From NCBI GenBank assembly GCA_963831535.1, contig CAWHQP010000003.1, positions 124,001 to 188,000 of the forward strand: a stretch of 64,000 bases of DNA. Reading direction: 5' to 3'. Positions 44,132 to 53,048 of this stretch are shown piece by piece (position 1 is the first letter of the stretch; each line of letters opens with the position of its first letter). The notes beneath the pieces were generated by a model. It saw only the letters and a list, made by a program, of their open reading frames with translations, made no database searches and had not been told where the DNA came from. Origin of the DNA: Bog-756 sp963831535 (GTDB taxonomy: Bacteria; Actinomycetota; Acidimicrobiia; Acidimicrobiales; RAAP-2). The position numbers were made by a program, and so were the translations under genes.

Positions 44132-45502
44132 TCAGGCCGATCTCGCGTCTTCGGGCCCCGCTAATCGCAGCGTCACCGAGTCGGTGGTGTCGAGGCCCCC
44201 ACCCTCGTGAAGGAGACCGCTGCCGTTGGCCAGCGCCACTGCGGCGAGCTGCGAGCGCACACCCAACTTTCGGAGGATCGACCGGATGTGGGATCGGACC
44301 GTGGCCAACGAGACCACCAACTCCAGCGCAATGTCCGCGGGTGATGTCCCCGTGGTCAGATAGAACAGGACCCGACGCTCACTCGAGGTAAGTCGCATCA
44401 AGGCGTCGAGCTGGGGTGGAACCCGGTGGACGAGCGGCTCCCATGACCCTCGCCCGTCCGCAGGAGCACGCTGGCTCCGGCTGACCAGATGAGCCGGCAA
44501 CTCGTTGAAGTCGAAGAGCACGGTCGCACCGTTCACGATGCAGTTGGTGAGGGCACCCACCCCCGCTCCCACGCTGACAGCGATGACGTCGATACCAGCG
44601 ACGCCGTAGGACCTGGCCAACTGGGCCGGAAGGCACCAAGTGCTCGACATCCAGGGTGTGGGCTGACCGGTCGGTTCGCTGCCGACCAACAGAACCACAA
44701 GGTCGATCGGCACCCCTTCGATGGTGACCGGAGGGGTGTCCCCGGACGGTAGGGGGATGGCGTGGGTCGTGAAGCCGAGGCGTTTCGCCGCCGAGCAGGT
44801 GGCCAGGGTAGCGATGCCAGGAGTGCCGGTGGACTCGGGATCGCACTCCACCACCAGGATCAACCCGCACGGTGGCGTTTCGACCCCGTCGTCACGGCGC
44901 GTTCCATGGGTCACATCGGTCCGGCGGGAGTTGCCGAGGACGATTCGATGACGCAGATGGGAAAGCGAGACGTTCGCGGTCTTGGCTCCACCGACACCAC
45001 CGGGCCGAGCTGGCCTGGTCCGGCCGCCGGCCGTGTGGGCCAGCCCAGACCCGAGGAGGCGGTCCACGGTAACTACGGTGGTGGCGTCGAACATGGTCGC
45101 TGACCGGTCATCGCCTCCACCCACCCGGAGTGGGACGGTCGATCTGGGATCCGCCACTGACCGTGCTGAAGGGCGCGCACCTCCAGCACCCTCCTGATGG
45201 TTCGGCAGCCCAAGGCTGACGGCACGGGCCAGGCGCTGTGCGAGCACCTTCGATGCCACCGCATCGGCATCGGGGCCGAAGGCCACCGCCAGACGGAACT
45301 GTCCGTAGGGACAGAGGCGGTCACCCGGGCGAACGGTCTGTTCGATGCTGTGTAGGGCCGATGCATAGAGGGAGGAATGCAGCGCTTCCCATGCCTCGGC
45401 ATCTGATCGGCAAGGTCGCAGCTCGATGCGCGCTACCGTGCGCGGCACTGTCGGAGCTTCTGGACCGACGTCTGGCGGACTGTGCGGTGTACTGATTGAC
45501 AT
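44132..45502 (-). CDS. LuxR-type transcriptional regulator with a novel N-terminal region
   Basis: A 456-residue protein. The C-terminal LuxR/FixJ helix-turn-helix is about residues 371-425 (LTSSERRVLFYLTTGTSPAD, then VSLATVRSHIRSILRKLGV). The N-terminal part (about 20-110) includes SIEQTVRPGDRLCPYGQFRL, faintly like a GGDEF domain in which the GGDEF loop has become PYGQF; the middle (about 215-350) contains CGLILVVECDPESTGTPGIA and a Rossmann-like VDLVVLLVGSEPTGQ region. I cannot assign the ligand. ATG 45502 follows GGGGGAAC; TAGAAT at 45577-45582 (minus strand) may be its -10. It could regulate the nearby polysaccharide genes. Confidence 0.75.
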   Translation of the reverse strand: MSISTPHSPPDVGPEAPTVPRTVARIELRPCRSDAEAWEALHSSLYASALHSIEQTVRPGDRLCPYGQFRLAVAFGPDADAVASKVLAQRLARAVSLGLPNHQEGAGGARPSARSVADPRSTVPLRVGGGDDRSATMFDATTVVTVDRLLGSGLAHTAGGRTRPARPGGVGGAKTANVSLSHLRHRIVLGNSRRTDVTHGTRRDDGVETPPCGLILVVECDPESTGTPGIATLATCSAAKRLGFTTHAIPLPSGDTPPVTIEGVPIDLVVLLVGSEPTGQPTPWMSSTWCLPAQLARSYGVAGIDVIAVSVGAGVGALTNCIVNGATVLFDFNELPAHLVSRSQRAPADGRGSWEPLVHRVPPQLDALMRLTSSERRVLFYLTTGTSPADIALELVVSLATVRSHIRSILRKLGVRSQLAAVALANGSGLLHEGGGLDTTDSVTLRLAGPEDARSA

Positions 45503-45600
45503 GTTCCCCCGTGCCCCGGCCGTTCGTCGACTCGGCACATTGCCGTTGCCCCACGGTGCGACCCCTGCTGCCAGGCATTCTACCGCCCGGGCGGCGTTAG

Positions 45601-45629
45601 GAAAAGAGAATCTCCTCATTGTTGAGGAG
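45601..45629 (-). terminator. probable intrinsic terminator after the PAP2 gene
   Basis: On the minus strand CTCCTCA pairs with TGAGGAG around ACAA, followed by ATTCTCTTTTCC. It lies 57 bases after the PAP2 stop and just before the regulator's likely promoter. Confidence 0.55.
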
Positions 45630-45685
45630 GACGTTCTGTCCGCTCCGGTCCGAGTTCCACCGGTCGGTCGGTGCGAGCCAGGCCG

Positions 45686-46276
45686 CTACGGCCCGATCGG
45701 ATCTGTCTGATCGGCGTGCCGGTCGTCTGGCAACGTGGCGTGGAACGAACCGTCGATCAGCAGCACCATGCCCACCCCGAGCACCAACCCAGCCAGCGCG
45801 TCGCTCGGATAGTGCCATCGGAGCCCGATCACCGCCACCACCATGAGGCCGGTGAGCACTACGCCCACGGCGATGGTCGCTCCGCGGTAGCGCGACGGCA
45901 CGGCCAGGGACCAGGCGGTGAGAACCGCAGCCACGTCGGCGACGTTGCCCGACGGGTAGGAGAGTGCTCCTTCGAAATGGCGTCCCACCAGGGGTTTGAA
46001 GGTGTACTCGACCAGGAAGGCCACCAACACCGGACCGGCCACACACGCCAGGGCGCGCCGACGATCATGGCCCAGCGCCACCAGGGCCGCAGCGATCGTG
46101 GCGAGTACCAGAACCAGGGGAGTGCCGAGGTCGGTGATCTTGATCAGGATCTTCGATCGTGTCGCCTTGGGGATGATGTCGAATCCCAGTCGGTCGAGCG
46201 GAGTGGCCTCGGGGTGGCGTGCCACCACTACGGCCGCCACCACCGACACGGCGACCAGCAGTGATCCGACGAGCAA
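45686..46276 (-). CDS. PAP2-superfamily membrane protein with altered catalytic motifs
   Basis: A 196-residue polytopic protein with about six hydrophobic segments and the PAP2 phosphatase layout. The three motifs are altered: motif 1 is KPLVGRHFEG in place of KxxxxxxRP, motif 2 is PSGN in place of PSGH, and motif 3 keeps His and Asp (RWHYPSD) but lacks the Arg six residues before the His. It may be inactive or bind another phosphate group. The normal family role is dephosphorylating lipid pyrophosphate carriers. The TTG at 46276 is the only plausible start seen, so the N-terminus is uncertain. Confidence 0.72.
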   Translation of the reverse strand: MLVGSLLVAVSVVAAVVVARHPEATPLDRLGFDIIPKATRSKILIKITDLGTPLVLVLATIAAALVALGHDRRRALACVAGPVLVAFLVEYTFKPLVGRHFEGALSYPSGNVADVAAVLTAWSLAVPSRYRGATIAVGVVLTGLMVVAVIGLRWHYPSDALAGLVLGVGMVLLIDGSFHATLPDDRHADQTDPIGP

Positions 46277-46350
46277 CTCATTCCTGTAGCCCGAGAAGGT
46301 GCTGGTCTGCCCGAACGGGCGAGAATCGGATCCGCGGGGGGAGTCGGACG

Positions 46351-47278
46351 TCAGGAGGACTCCGAGAGCCAGGACACGGTGGCGGCCAGGCCTTCTTCAA
46401 GTCCCACCGAGGCGATGGCGGGAAACAGGCGTCGGAGGAGCTGCTGGTCGGCCTGCGAGTCTCGCACGTCCCCGGGGCGGGGATCGGTGTAGTTGCGGGG
46501 CAGCGACCGACCCATGATCACTTCAAGTAGTCCGATGACCTCGAGGAGTGACACCCTGGTCCCGAAGGCGAGGTTGACCGGCCCCGGGTTCGTCACGCGA
46601 CGCAGGACGGCGTCAGCGAGCACGGCCGCCACGGTACCGACGTAGGTGAAGTCGCGGTGTCTGCAGGCCGTCGCCGTGCACAGTGAGCGGTTCGCCACGC
46701 AGCGCGGCGTCGACGAAGGCAGGGACGACGGCGGCGTAGGCGTGACCGGCGGGTTGGAGGGGCCCGAAGACGTTGAAGAACCGGAAGGCCAGGACGGGCA
46801 GGCCGAAGGAGCGGCCGTAGGCCAGGGTGGCGGCCTCAGCGGCCAGCTTCCCGGCGGCGTAGGGACTCACCGGCATGGTGGCCATGCCCTCGTGCTTGGG
46901 AAGCTCGGGATTGGCCCCGTACACCGACGAGGAGGACGCCATCACGACATGGAGCCCGCCGCGACGACGGGCAGCCTCCAGTACCTCCATGGTTCCGGTG
47001 GCATTGGTCAGATGGCTGGCCATGGGATCGGCCAGCGAGCGGGGAACCGATGGCCGGGCGGCGAGGTGGACGACGGCATCGGCGCCGTGGAACACGGAAT
47101 CGAGCAGTGCCGCGTCGAGGATCGAACCTTCGACCAGGTCGAACCCGACAACGTTGTGCCGGTATCCCGTAGACAGGTCATCGAGGGCCACCACCTCTTC
47201 GATGCCTGGTTGCGCGGTCAGTGTCCGGCACAGGTTGGCTCCGATGAATCCGGCACCACCGGTGACGACGACCTTCAT
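46351..47278 (-). CDS. NAD-dependent sugar-nucleotide epimerase/dehydratase, one frame break
   Basis: An extended SDR of about 309 residues, likely acting on a UDP-sugar. It begins MKVVVTGGAGFIGANLCRTL (GxxGxxG); the catalytic Ser-Tyr-Lys come from VMASSSSVYG and SPYAAGKLAAE; RFFNVFGPLQPAG follows, typical of UDP-glucose 4-epimerase-like enzymes. One extra base near 46665 splits the frame between LTVHGDGLQ and RDFTYVGTVAAVL. It lies directly after the UDP-sugar dehydrogenase and dehydratase genes on the same strand, so it probably supplies a precursor for the locus. Confidence 0.88.
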
Positions 47279-47361
47279 CGGCGATCCGCTCCCTGGCCGA
47301 CCGACGTACGACCACGAGGAGGTCGTCCTGACGTCGTAGCCATTCGGTGCACCGGCGAAGA

Positions 47362-48630
47362 CTACAGGCGTTCGACGTTCGGCCCGGTCAGGCGATTGCG
47401 TGTATCCAGCACATACCTGGCGTGGCGTCGGATCAGTTCGTAGTCGAACGCATCGTGGTCGGTGACGATCACGATGCCATCGGCGGCGGCCAACTCCTCT
47501 TCAGTCGGCTCGACGAGGGGGTACGAGGGGCTCGGGTCGGTCAGGTGGGGATCGACCACCCGTACGTCGGCACCCAACGATGTCAGCAGGTGGGCGATGG
47601 CGCTCCCCGGCGCCTCGCGGGCGTCGCCGGTGTTTCGCTTGTAGGTGATCCCCATGATGAGAATCCGAGATCCGTTGATGGCGCGACCCATGCGATTGAA
47701 GGCCAGGATCAATCGTCGGACGACATAGTCGGGCATGTGCTCGTTGACGTCGTTGGCCAGCTCCACGAAGCGGAACGGCTGGCCCAGGCTCCTCCGCACC
47801 TTCCAGGAGAGGTAGCTCGGGTCGATGGGTAGACAGTGGCCCCCGACACCAGGCCCCGGTGTGAAGCGGAGGTAGCCAAACGGCTTGGTCGATGCGGCGT
47901 CGATGGCCTCCCATACGTCGATCTCCAACTCCGCGGCAAACATAGCGAGTTCGTTGACCAGGGCGATGTTCACGTGCCGGAATGTGTTCTCGAGGAGCTT
48001 GGTCAGCTCCGCTTCGCGGGTCCCCGACACCGCAACCGTGCGGTCGACGATGGAACCGTAGAAGTCGGCGACGGCTCGGAGCGATGCCTCGTCGATGCCG
48101 GAGATCACCTTGGGGGTGTTCTGGAGCGTCCAGGTGGAATTGCCGGGATCGATGCGCTCCGGGCTGTACCCCAGGTGGAAGTCGCGGCCCGCCGTCAGCC
48201 CGGACCCCTCCTCGAGGAGCGGGGCGACCAGCTCCTCGGTTGTTCCGGGGTAGCTGGTGGATTCCAGCACCACCGTCGACCCCGGGCTCAGGTGCCGGGC
48301 AACCGTGGAGGCGGCGTCCTCCACGAACGAGAGGTTGGGGCTGCCGTCGTGAAGCGGCGTCGGGACGTCGATGACGGCGACGTCGAATCCGGCAAGGCGC
48401 GAGCTGTCGTCGGTCGCCGTATACCGGCCTGAATCGAGGGCAGCCTGCAGGTGGGCATCGGCGATGTCCTCGACGAAGGAGAATCCCGCGGCCAGCAGTT
48501 TGATACGCCGTGGGTCCACGTCGAAGCCGACCACGTCGTAGCCGACCTCGACGGCCCGCAGGGCCAAGGGGAGCCCGACGTAGCCCTGGCCGATCACGAC
48601 GAGCCGGGTCGGCCCGCCGCTCTGGCTCAC
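47362..48630 (-). CDS. nucleotide sugar dehydrogenase (UDP-GlcNAc/UDP-ManNAc 6-dehydrogenase-like)
   Basis: A 422-residue NAD-dependent enzyme that oxidises C6 of a UDP-sugar to a uronate. The cofactor motif is VVIGQGYVGLPLALRAVE; the middle domain holds HLGYSPERIDPGNSTW; the catalytic Cys is in PGVGGHCLPIDPSYLSWK (about residue 263); the C-terminal domain holds MGITYKRNTGDAREAPG. The pattern PERIDPGN with ITYKRNTGDAREAPG is closer to WbpA/WecC-type enzymes for N-acetylhexosamines than to UDP-glucose dehydrogenase. The GTG at 48630 is chosen as the frame upstream runs antisense through the dehydratase 3' end. Confidence 0.92.
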   Translation of the reverse strand: MSQSGGPTRLVVIGQGYVGLPLALRAVEVGYDVVGFDVDPRRIKLLAAGFSFVEDIADAHLQAALDSGRYTATDDSSRLAGFDVAVIDVPTPLHDGSPNLSFVEDAASTVARHLSPGSTVVLESTSYPGTTEELVAPLLEEGSGLTAGRDFHLGYSPERIDPGNSTWTLQNTPKVISGIDEASLRAVADFYGSIVDRTVAVSGTREAELTKLLENTFRHVNIALVNELAMFAAELEIDVWEAIDAASTKPFGYLRFTPGPGVGGHCLPIDPSYLSWKVRRSLGQPFRFVELANDVNEHMPDYVVRRLILAFNRMGRAINGSRILIMGITYKRNTGDAREAPGSAIAHLLTSLGADVRVVDPHLTDPSPSYPLVEPTEEELAAADGIVIVTDHDAFDYELIRRHARYVLDTRNRLTGPNVERL

Positions 48631-48652
48631 CCGAGGACGCCCCGAGGCGGGC

Positions 48653-50735
48653 TCATGCCGGGACCTGCTCGGAACTCGAGTCCGACGTCCCTTTCGATCG
48701 CCGGGAATGGGACCCGGCGGCGGCGTGGCCGTGCCGAACGTCGGCGGAGGTGTCACGGACATCGGTGGATTCGCCACTGTCGGTGGCGGAACTGGCACCG
48801 TTGTCGATGTTCGCTTCGGTGTCCGAGGCGGTGGATACACCGATGGAGAACAGCAACGTCCTCACCGCCTCCCCGTCCCGTCGAGAGGCCGCTTCGCGGA
48901 GGGCCACGAGTCCGGCGTCGAGTTCAGTGGCCGCAGAGGAGTTGGGGATCAGCTGGTTGATATAGGGATGGTAGGTGGTGAGCACCTCTTCCTCAGGGGA
49001 GCGGAGGACCTCGTCGAGCTTCTCACCCGGCCGGATGCCCACGATCTCGATGGGTATGTCCACTCCGACCTGGTAGCCCGATAGGCGAATCATGCGTTCG
49101 GCAAGTTCGACGATGCGGACGGGATCGCCCATCTCGAGCATGAAGATCTCGCCGCCGCCGTCCGATAGCACAGACGATTCCAGAACGAGCTGGACGGCCT
49201 CCTCCACGCTCATGAAGAACCGGGTCATCCGGGCGTCGGTTACGGTCACCGGTCCGCCATCGGCGATCTGTCGGGCGAAGGTGGGGATCACACTGCCCCG
49301 GCTGCCGAGGACGTTGCCGAAACGGACGGTGCAGTACGAGGCTCCGTACGGCGTCCGGGACAGGACGATCTGCTCGGCCAGTCGCTTCGAGGCTCCCATG
49401 ACACTGGAGGGTCGGACCGCTTTGTCGGACGAGATCTGAACGAACCGCTGGACGCCCACGGCGTTCGACCGCGTCCACCACGTTGAGGGTGCCGAACACG
49501 TTGGTGGTGGCGGCGGCGATGGGATGGTTCTCGAGCACGGGGACGTGCTTGTGTGCGGCGGCGTGGAACACCACTTCAGGTCGGTACCGATCGAATGCGG
49601 CGTTGAGGTCGGTCCGGTCGGTGATGTCGACCAGCGCCTGTTCGCAGGGTCCTCGCACCGTGGACGCCGCATCGTGGAGGTGGGTCTCGTCGTGGTCGAG
49701 AAGGACCAGCAGGGAGGGACGGAGCTCGGCCACTTGCCGGCAGATCTCCGAACCGATCGAGCCACCTGCCCCCGTGACCAGTACCCGTCTCCCTTCCAAG
49801 GATCGGCTGACCGTGGCCAGGTCGATAGGCACGGGCTGACGACCCAGAAGGTCCTCGATCCGGGGCTCGCGGGCCAGACGAAGCGGGCTCATGGATCCGG
49901 TGCGGTGGACGAGGTTGCTGACTCCCGGCAGCACCTTCATGGTCAGTTCTGCCTGCTCGCAGGCCTGCAGCACCCGTTCCACGGTTTCGGGGGGTGGATT
50001 GGGAATGGCCAGTAACACCTGTTGGAGCGTGTATCGACTGGCGGCCGTGGGAATGTCCGCAATCGATCCGACCACGGGAACCCCGACCATGGAGAGACCA
50101 TGGGCACGAACATCGTCATCGAAGACCGCCACGGGGACGAGGCCCGCACCGGGGCTGCGCAGCATCTCCCGGATGGCGGCCGCACCGGCGTCGCGGCTGC
50201 CGACGACGGCCACACGCAGGCCGACCCGACGCGACCCTCGCTGCCACGCGAAGAGTCGTGAGTGGAAGCGCAGCAGGCCCATGCCCATCGTGGCGAACAC
50301 GCACCCCACCGCGATGACCGTTATCGAGACCATTTCGATCTTGGCCATACGGCCGAGGGGGTAGGCCAGTAGCAACACACAGAGCGTCGTCGCTGCGGAC
50401 AGTACGAGTTGGCGGGCCTCCTCGGCACCTGCGTGTCGCCACATGCGGCCATACAGGCCGAAGACATGGTTGGCACTGAGCGTGACGACCACTGCCAGGC
50501 CGAAGAAAGCGGCGAAATGTGGCCAGTAGAGACCCGGCGCCTTGTCCCGGAACCAGATTACTTCGGCGAACCCATAGCCGACGAACACGCAGAGGAGATC
50601 GAGAAGCATGAAGATGAGCCGGGAACGAACATGGCTGGCTCGAACGGCGACGTTCGGCTTGCTTGCATCCTGGGTGACGCCAGCCTCCTCGCCTGGGCCC
50701 AGCCCGGGCCCATCCTCCGACACGTTCTCACCCAT
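48653..50735 (-). CDS. membrane-bound UDP-N-acetylglucosamine 4,6-dehydratase-like protein (PglF/WbpM/CapD), one frame break
   Basis: About 694 residues: four N-terminal TM helices (for example LIFMLLDLLCVFVGYGFAEV), a CoA-binding-like domain (VAVVGSRDAGAAAIREML), then an extended SDR with RVLVTGAGGSIGSEICRQV and VFHAAAHKHVPVLEN. The catalytic helix is ISSDKAVRPSSVMGASKRLA: Met replaces the usual Tyr, as in PglF and WbpM. The C-terminal tail (about 630-694) is Ser/Asp-rich. One extra base near 49462 breaks the frame. Such enzymes start synthesis of rare amino sugars such as bacillosamine or QuiNAc. It is first in a leftward unit with the dehydrogenase and epimerase. Confidence 0.9.
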
Positions 50736-51275
50736 GCATCCAGCCCCCTGATCAACCCGTTAGGACGTCTGTTGACGATGCGTATCCGTCCACTCACCAC
50801 GTGTGCCCATATGACGGGATCCGCCAAGCCGATCCGGTCGGTACGTACATCCGAACCACCGCTGCGGTCCCGCGACTTCAATCATGGAGCCGCTGGACCA
50901 ATGATCCACCCAGCAACCGTCACATTCAGCAACTGCCACAGTCCGTACTGCACTGCCATTCCCCCAAGCGAGCCGCAGTCTGTGCCGGCACTTTCGGTCA
51001 GCCTTCCCCTTGCTGATCGATCATCACCCTACCCTGTTCGGGTCGGCACCGCCGAGGCTACAGAACCGTGCCTCGACCGACCATCCCCAATAATGAGTAT
51101 CGCCATCATGGTGGCGGAATCGGGTGGTTCCTAGAGAATTAGCCGGGAAATGGCCATGGGCCCGAGGTGGATTCAAGTTCAACCGCGACCGAGAGCTCGC
51201 CGCCCGACCGGGCCAACGCCGATCAACCGTCGACAAAGCCAAAAGCGCTGAACGATCCAGAGCCCTATGGACCGG
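50736..51275. other. intergenic region between divergent polysaccharide genes
   Basis: About 540 bases between the leftward dehydratase gene and the rightward Wzz-like unit. GC content is visibly lower than in the genes. It must hold two promoters. I see no coding potential and no clear operator. Confidence 0.5.
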
Positions 51276-51281
51276 TAGCAT
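51276..51281 (+). promoter_or_regulatory. -10 box TAGCAT
   Basis: TAGCAT lies six bases before GTG 51288, the start of a 25-codon frame upstream of the Wzz-like gene. A second possible -10, TATGAT, lies at 51345-51350. Confidence 0.45.
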
Positions 51282-51287
51282 TTCACC

Positions 51288-51365
51288 GTGATTTCGGCTC
51301 CCTACAGTCAATGTTGGGGATATCCGGCCGCTGCGGCTGCGGTATATGATCTGCTGTCTACGTAG
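51288..51365 (+). CDS. possible leaderless 25-codon upstream frame
   Basis: It starts at GTG six bases after TAGCAT and ends at TAG 51363-51365, 20 bases before the Wzz-like ATG. The product would begin VISAPYSQCWGYPAAAAAVY. It has the same length and promoter layout as the frame at 43116, but no shared sequence. It may set translation or transcription of the following gene; function unproven. Confidence 0.3.
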   Translation: MISAPYSQCWGYPAAAAAVYDLLST

Positions 51366-51385
51366 GGCAGGGGAGTAGGAGAACA

Positions 51386-53026
51386 ATGGAGCCGATTGAC
51401 TATGCCGGGGCGCTCCGGCGCAGCTGGCGTCTGCTGATATTGCTGGCACTGGTGGGAGGGGTTATCGCCGTTCTGCTCCCGGTGTCGAAGCCCCATGCCA
51501 ATGGCAAGCACTCGGATTTCAAGTGGGTGTCCAGCGCCTTGGTGGGGTCGGCACCCAACGGAAACGGCAACGCGATCGCCGGCGGGGTCAGCAGTGACCA
51601 GATCCAGTTCTACGCCCAGAGCCTCGCCGTGCAGGGCCTGGCGGCCCGGATGGCGAAGCAGAACATCCCCCAGTTCAAGTATCCCCTGTACTTCGAGGCC
51701 ACCATCACGGCGTCCTACACCACGTCGCAACCGGCGTCTTCTTCGGCCACCACCACGCCGCCCAAGAAGGGTCAGGACACGCTCGTTCTCCTGACGACCC
51801 ACGGCAAGACCGCCGACGACGCCATCAATCTGGCCAACAGCTGGGCGGGCGCGCTGCAGTACTACCTGATCGCCGTGGCGCAGGCCCATCCCAAGGTTTC
51901 GAGCACGAAGACGACGCCAACCACGTACACCGGATATCAGGTCCAGCAGTACGCCGAGTCCGCCACCCGTGTCGGCGCAGGGAAAGCCGGCCTGACATCG
52001 AGTCGCAAGGTGCGCCTGCTGGCCGGATTGGTCATCGGAGCCGCCCTCGGAGCCGCCATCGTGCTGCTACGCGAGCTTCTCGACAAGCACCTCCGGAGTG
52101 CGGCGCGGGCCGAGGCGAACTTCGGGTTTCCCGTCGTGGCCGAGATCCCCGTTGGGGAGAGGCCGGCCGGAGCAGTGGCCATCGGACCGGTTCCCATGGT
52201 CGACGTGGTGAGACAGCCCGACTCACCGGGAGCAGAGGCTTTCCGGAAGCTACGGATGTCGGTGATGTTCGAAGCGCTGGCTCCTCTCCCCGTCCCCGAA
52301 GATCCGCTCGGAGGGGCCTACGGTCCACTCGGTCCCGCACCGGCGGTACCGGAAGTGCAGCGCGTCCAGGGGACCGGTGGCCGGTCGATCGTGCTGGTCG
52401 TTTCGGCCGGTACTGAGCCCTCCCGCCCTCATGTCGCAGCGAACCTGGCGGCCGTCTACGCCGAGTCCGGCCAGCAGGTGGCCGTAATCAGCACGGGTAG
52501 CGTGGAGAGCGGCAGCCCGGTGGCTATTCACGGATCTGATTCCAACGAGATCCGCCCTGAGGATGTGGCTGCTCGGATGGAGCCCTCGAGGTTGCCCAAC
52601 GTGTTCCGACTTCCGCTCGACTCGTTCATCGGAAACAGCGGCCAGCTGGTCATGCGGGCCCCTTCACTCTTGAAGGCAGCGGCCACCCTGGTGGACCTCG
52701 TCATCGTCGAGACGCCACCCCTACTCGCCGTGCACCACGCCGAAGCACTGTCCCACGCCGTCGACGCGGTTCTCGTCGTGGCCGAGTGCCGGGTTACCAC
52801 GTTCGACGAGGCCCGCAGAGCGGGGGACCGACTGAGGCGGATCGAAGCGCCGGTGCTCGGCGTGGTGCTGACCAATGTGAACGTCCCCCGCAACGATATT
52901 CGACAGGCCGTGCCGAGACACCAGCCCGACGAGGCTCCGCAAGCCGAACCGGACAAGGAGCCAGCCCTGGCCGTGAGTGGGGGGTTCGAGTCACCGCAGG
53001 AACCCGCGACACCCCCACAGGCCTGA
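51386..53026 (+). CDS. Wzz-like polysaccharide co-polymerase fused to a kinase-like domain lacking the P-loop
   Basis: A 546-residue protein with TM1 (WRLLILLALVGGVIAVLLPV, about 14-33), an external domain to about 205, and TM2 (LLAGLVIGAALGAAIVLLRE). The cytoplasmic part begins with SPGAEAFRKLRMSVMF, the linker of CpsD/Wzc-type BY-kinases, then VVSAGTEPSRPHVAANLAAV where the Walker A (GxGKS/T) should be. Gly-Lys-Ser is absent, and VDLVIVETPPLLAVHHAEAL keeps only the Walker-B-like strand. No C-terminal Tyr cluster is seen; the tail is Pro/Glu-rich. It probably sets chain length without kinase activity. ATG 51386 follows GGGGAGTAGGAG. Confidence 0.8.
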   Translation: MEPIDYAGALRRSWRLLILLALVGGVIAVLLPVSKPHANGKHSDFKWVSSALVGSAPNGNGNAIAGGVSSDQIQFYAQSLAVQGLAARMAKQNIPQFKYPLYFEATITASYTTSQPASSSATTTPPKKGQDTLVLLTTHGKTADDAINLANSWAGALQYYLIAVAQAHPKVSSTKTTPTTYTGYQVQQYAESATRVGAGKAGLTSSRKVRLLAGLVIGAALGAAIVLLRELLDKHLRSAARAEANFGFPVVAEIPVGERPAGAVAIGPVPMVDVVRQPDSPGAEAFRKLRMSVMFEALAPLPVPEDPLGGAYGPLGPAPAVPEVQRVQGTGGRSIVLVVSAGTEPSRPHVAANLAAVYAESGQQVAVISTGSVESGSPVAIHGSDSNEIRPEDVAARMEPSRLPNVFRLPLDSFIGNSGQLVMRAPSLLKAAATLVDLVIVETPPLLAVHHAEALSHAVDAVLVVAECRVTTFDEARRAGDRLRRIEAPVLGVVLTNVNVPRNDIRQAVPRHQPDEAPQAEPDKEPALAVSGGFESPQEPATPPQA

Positions 53027-53048
53027 CCTCGAACTGACTGGTCGCTCC

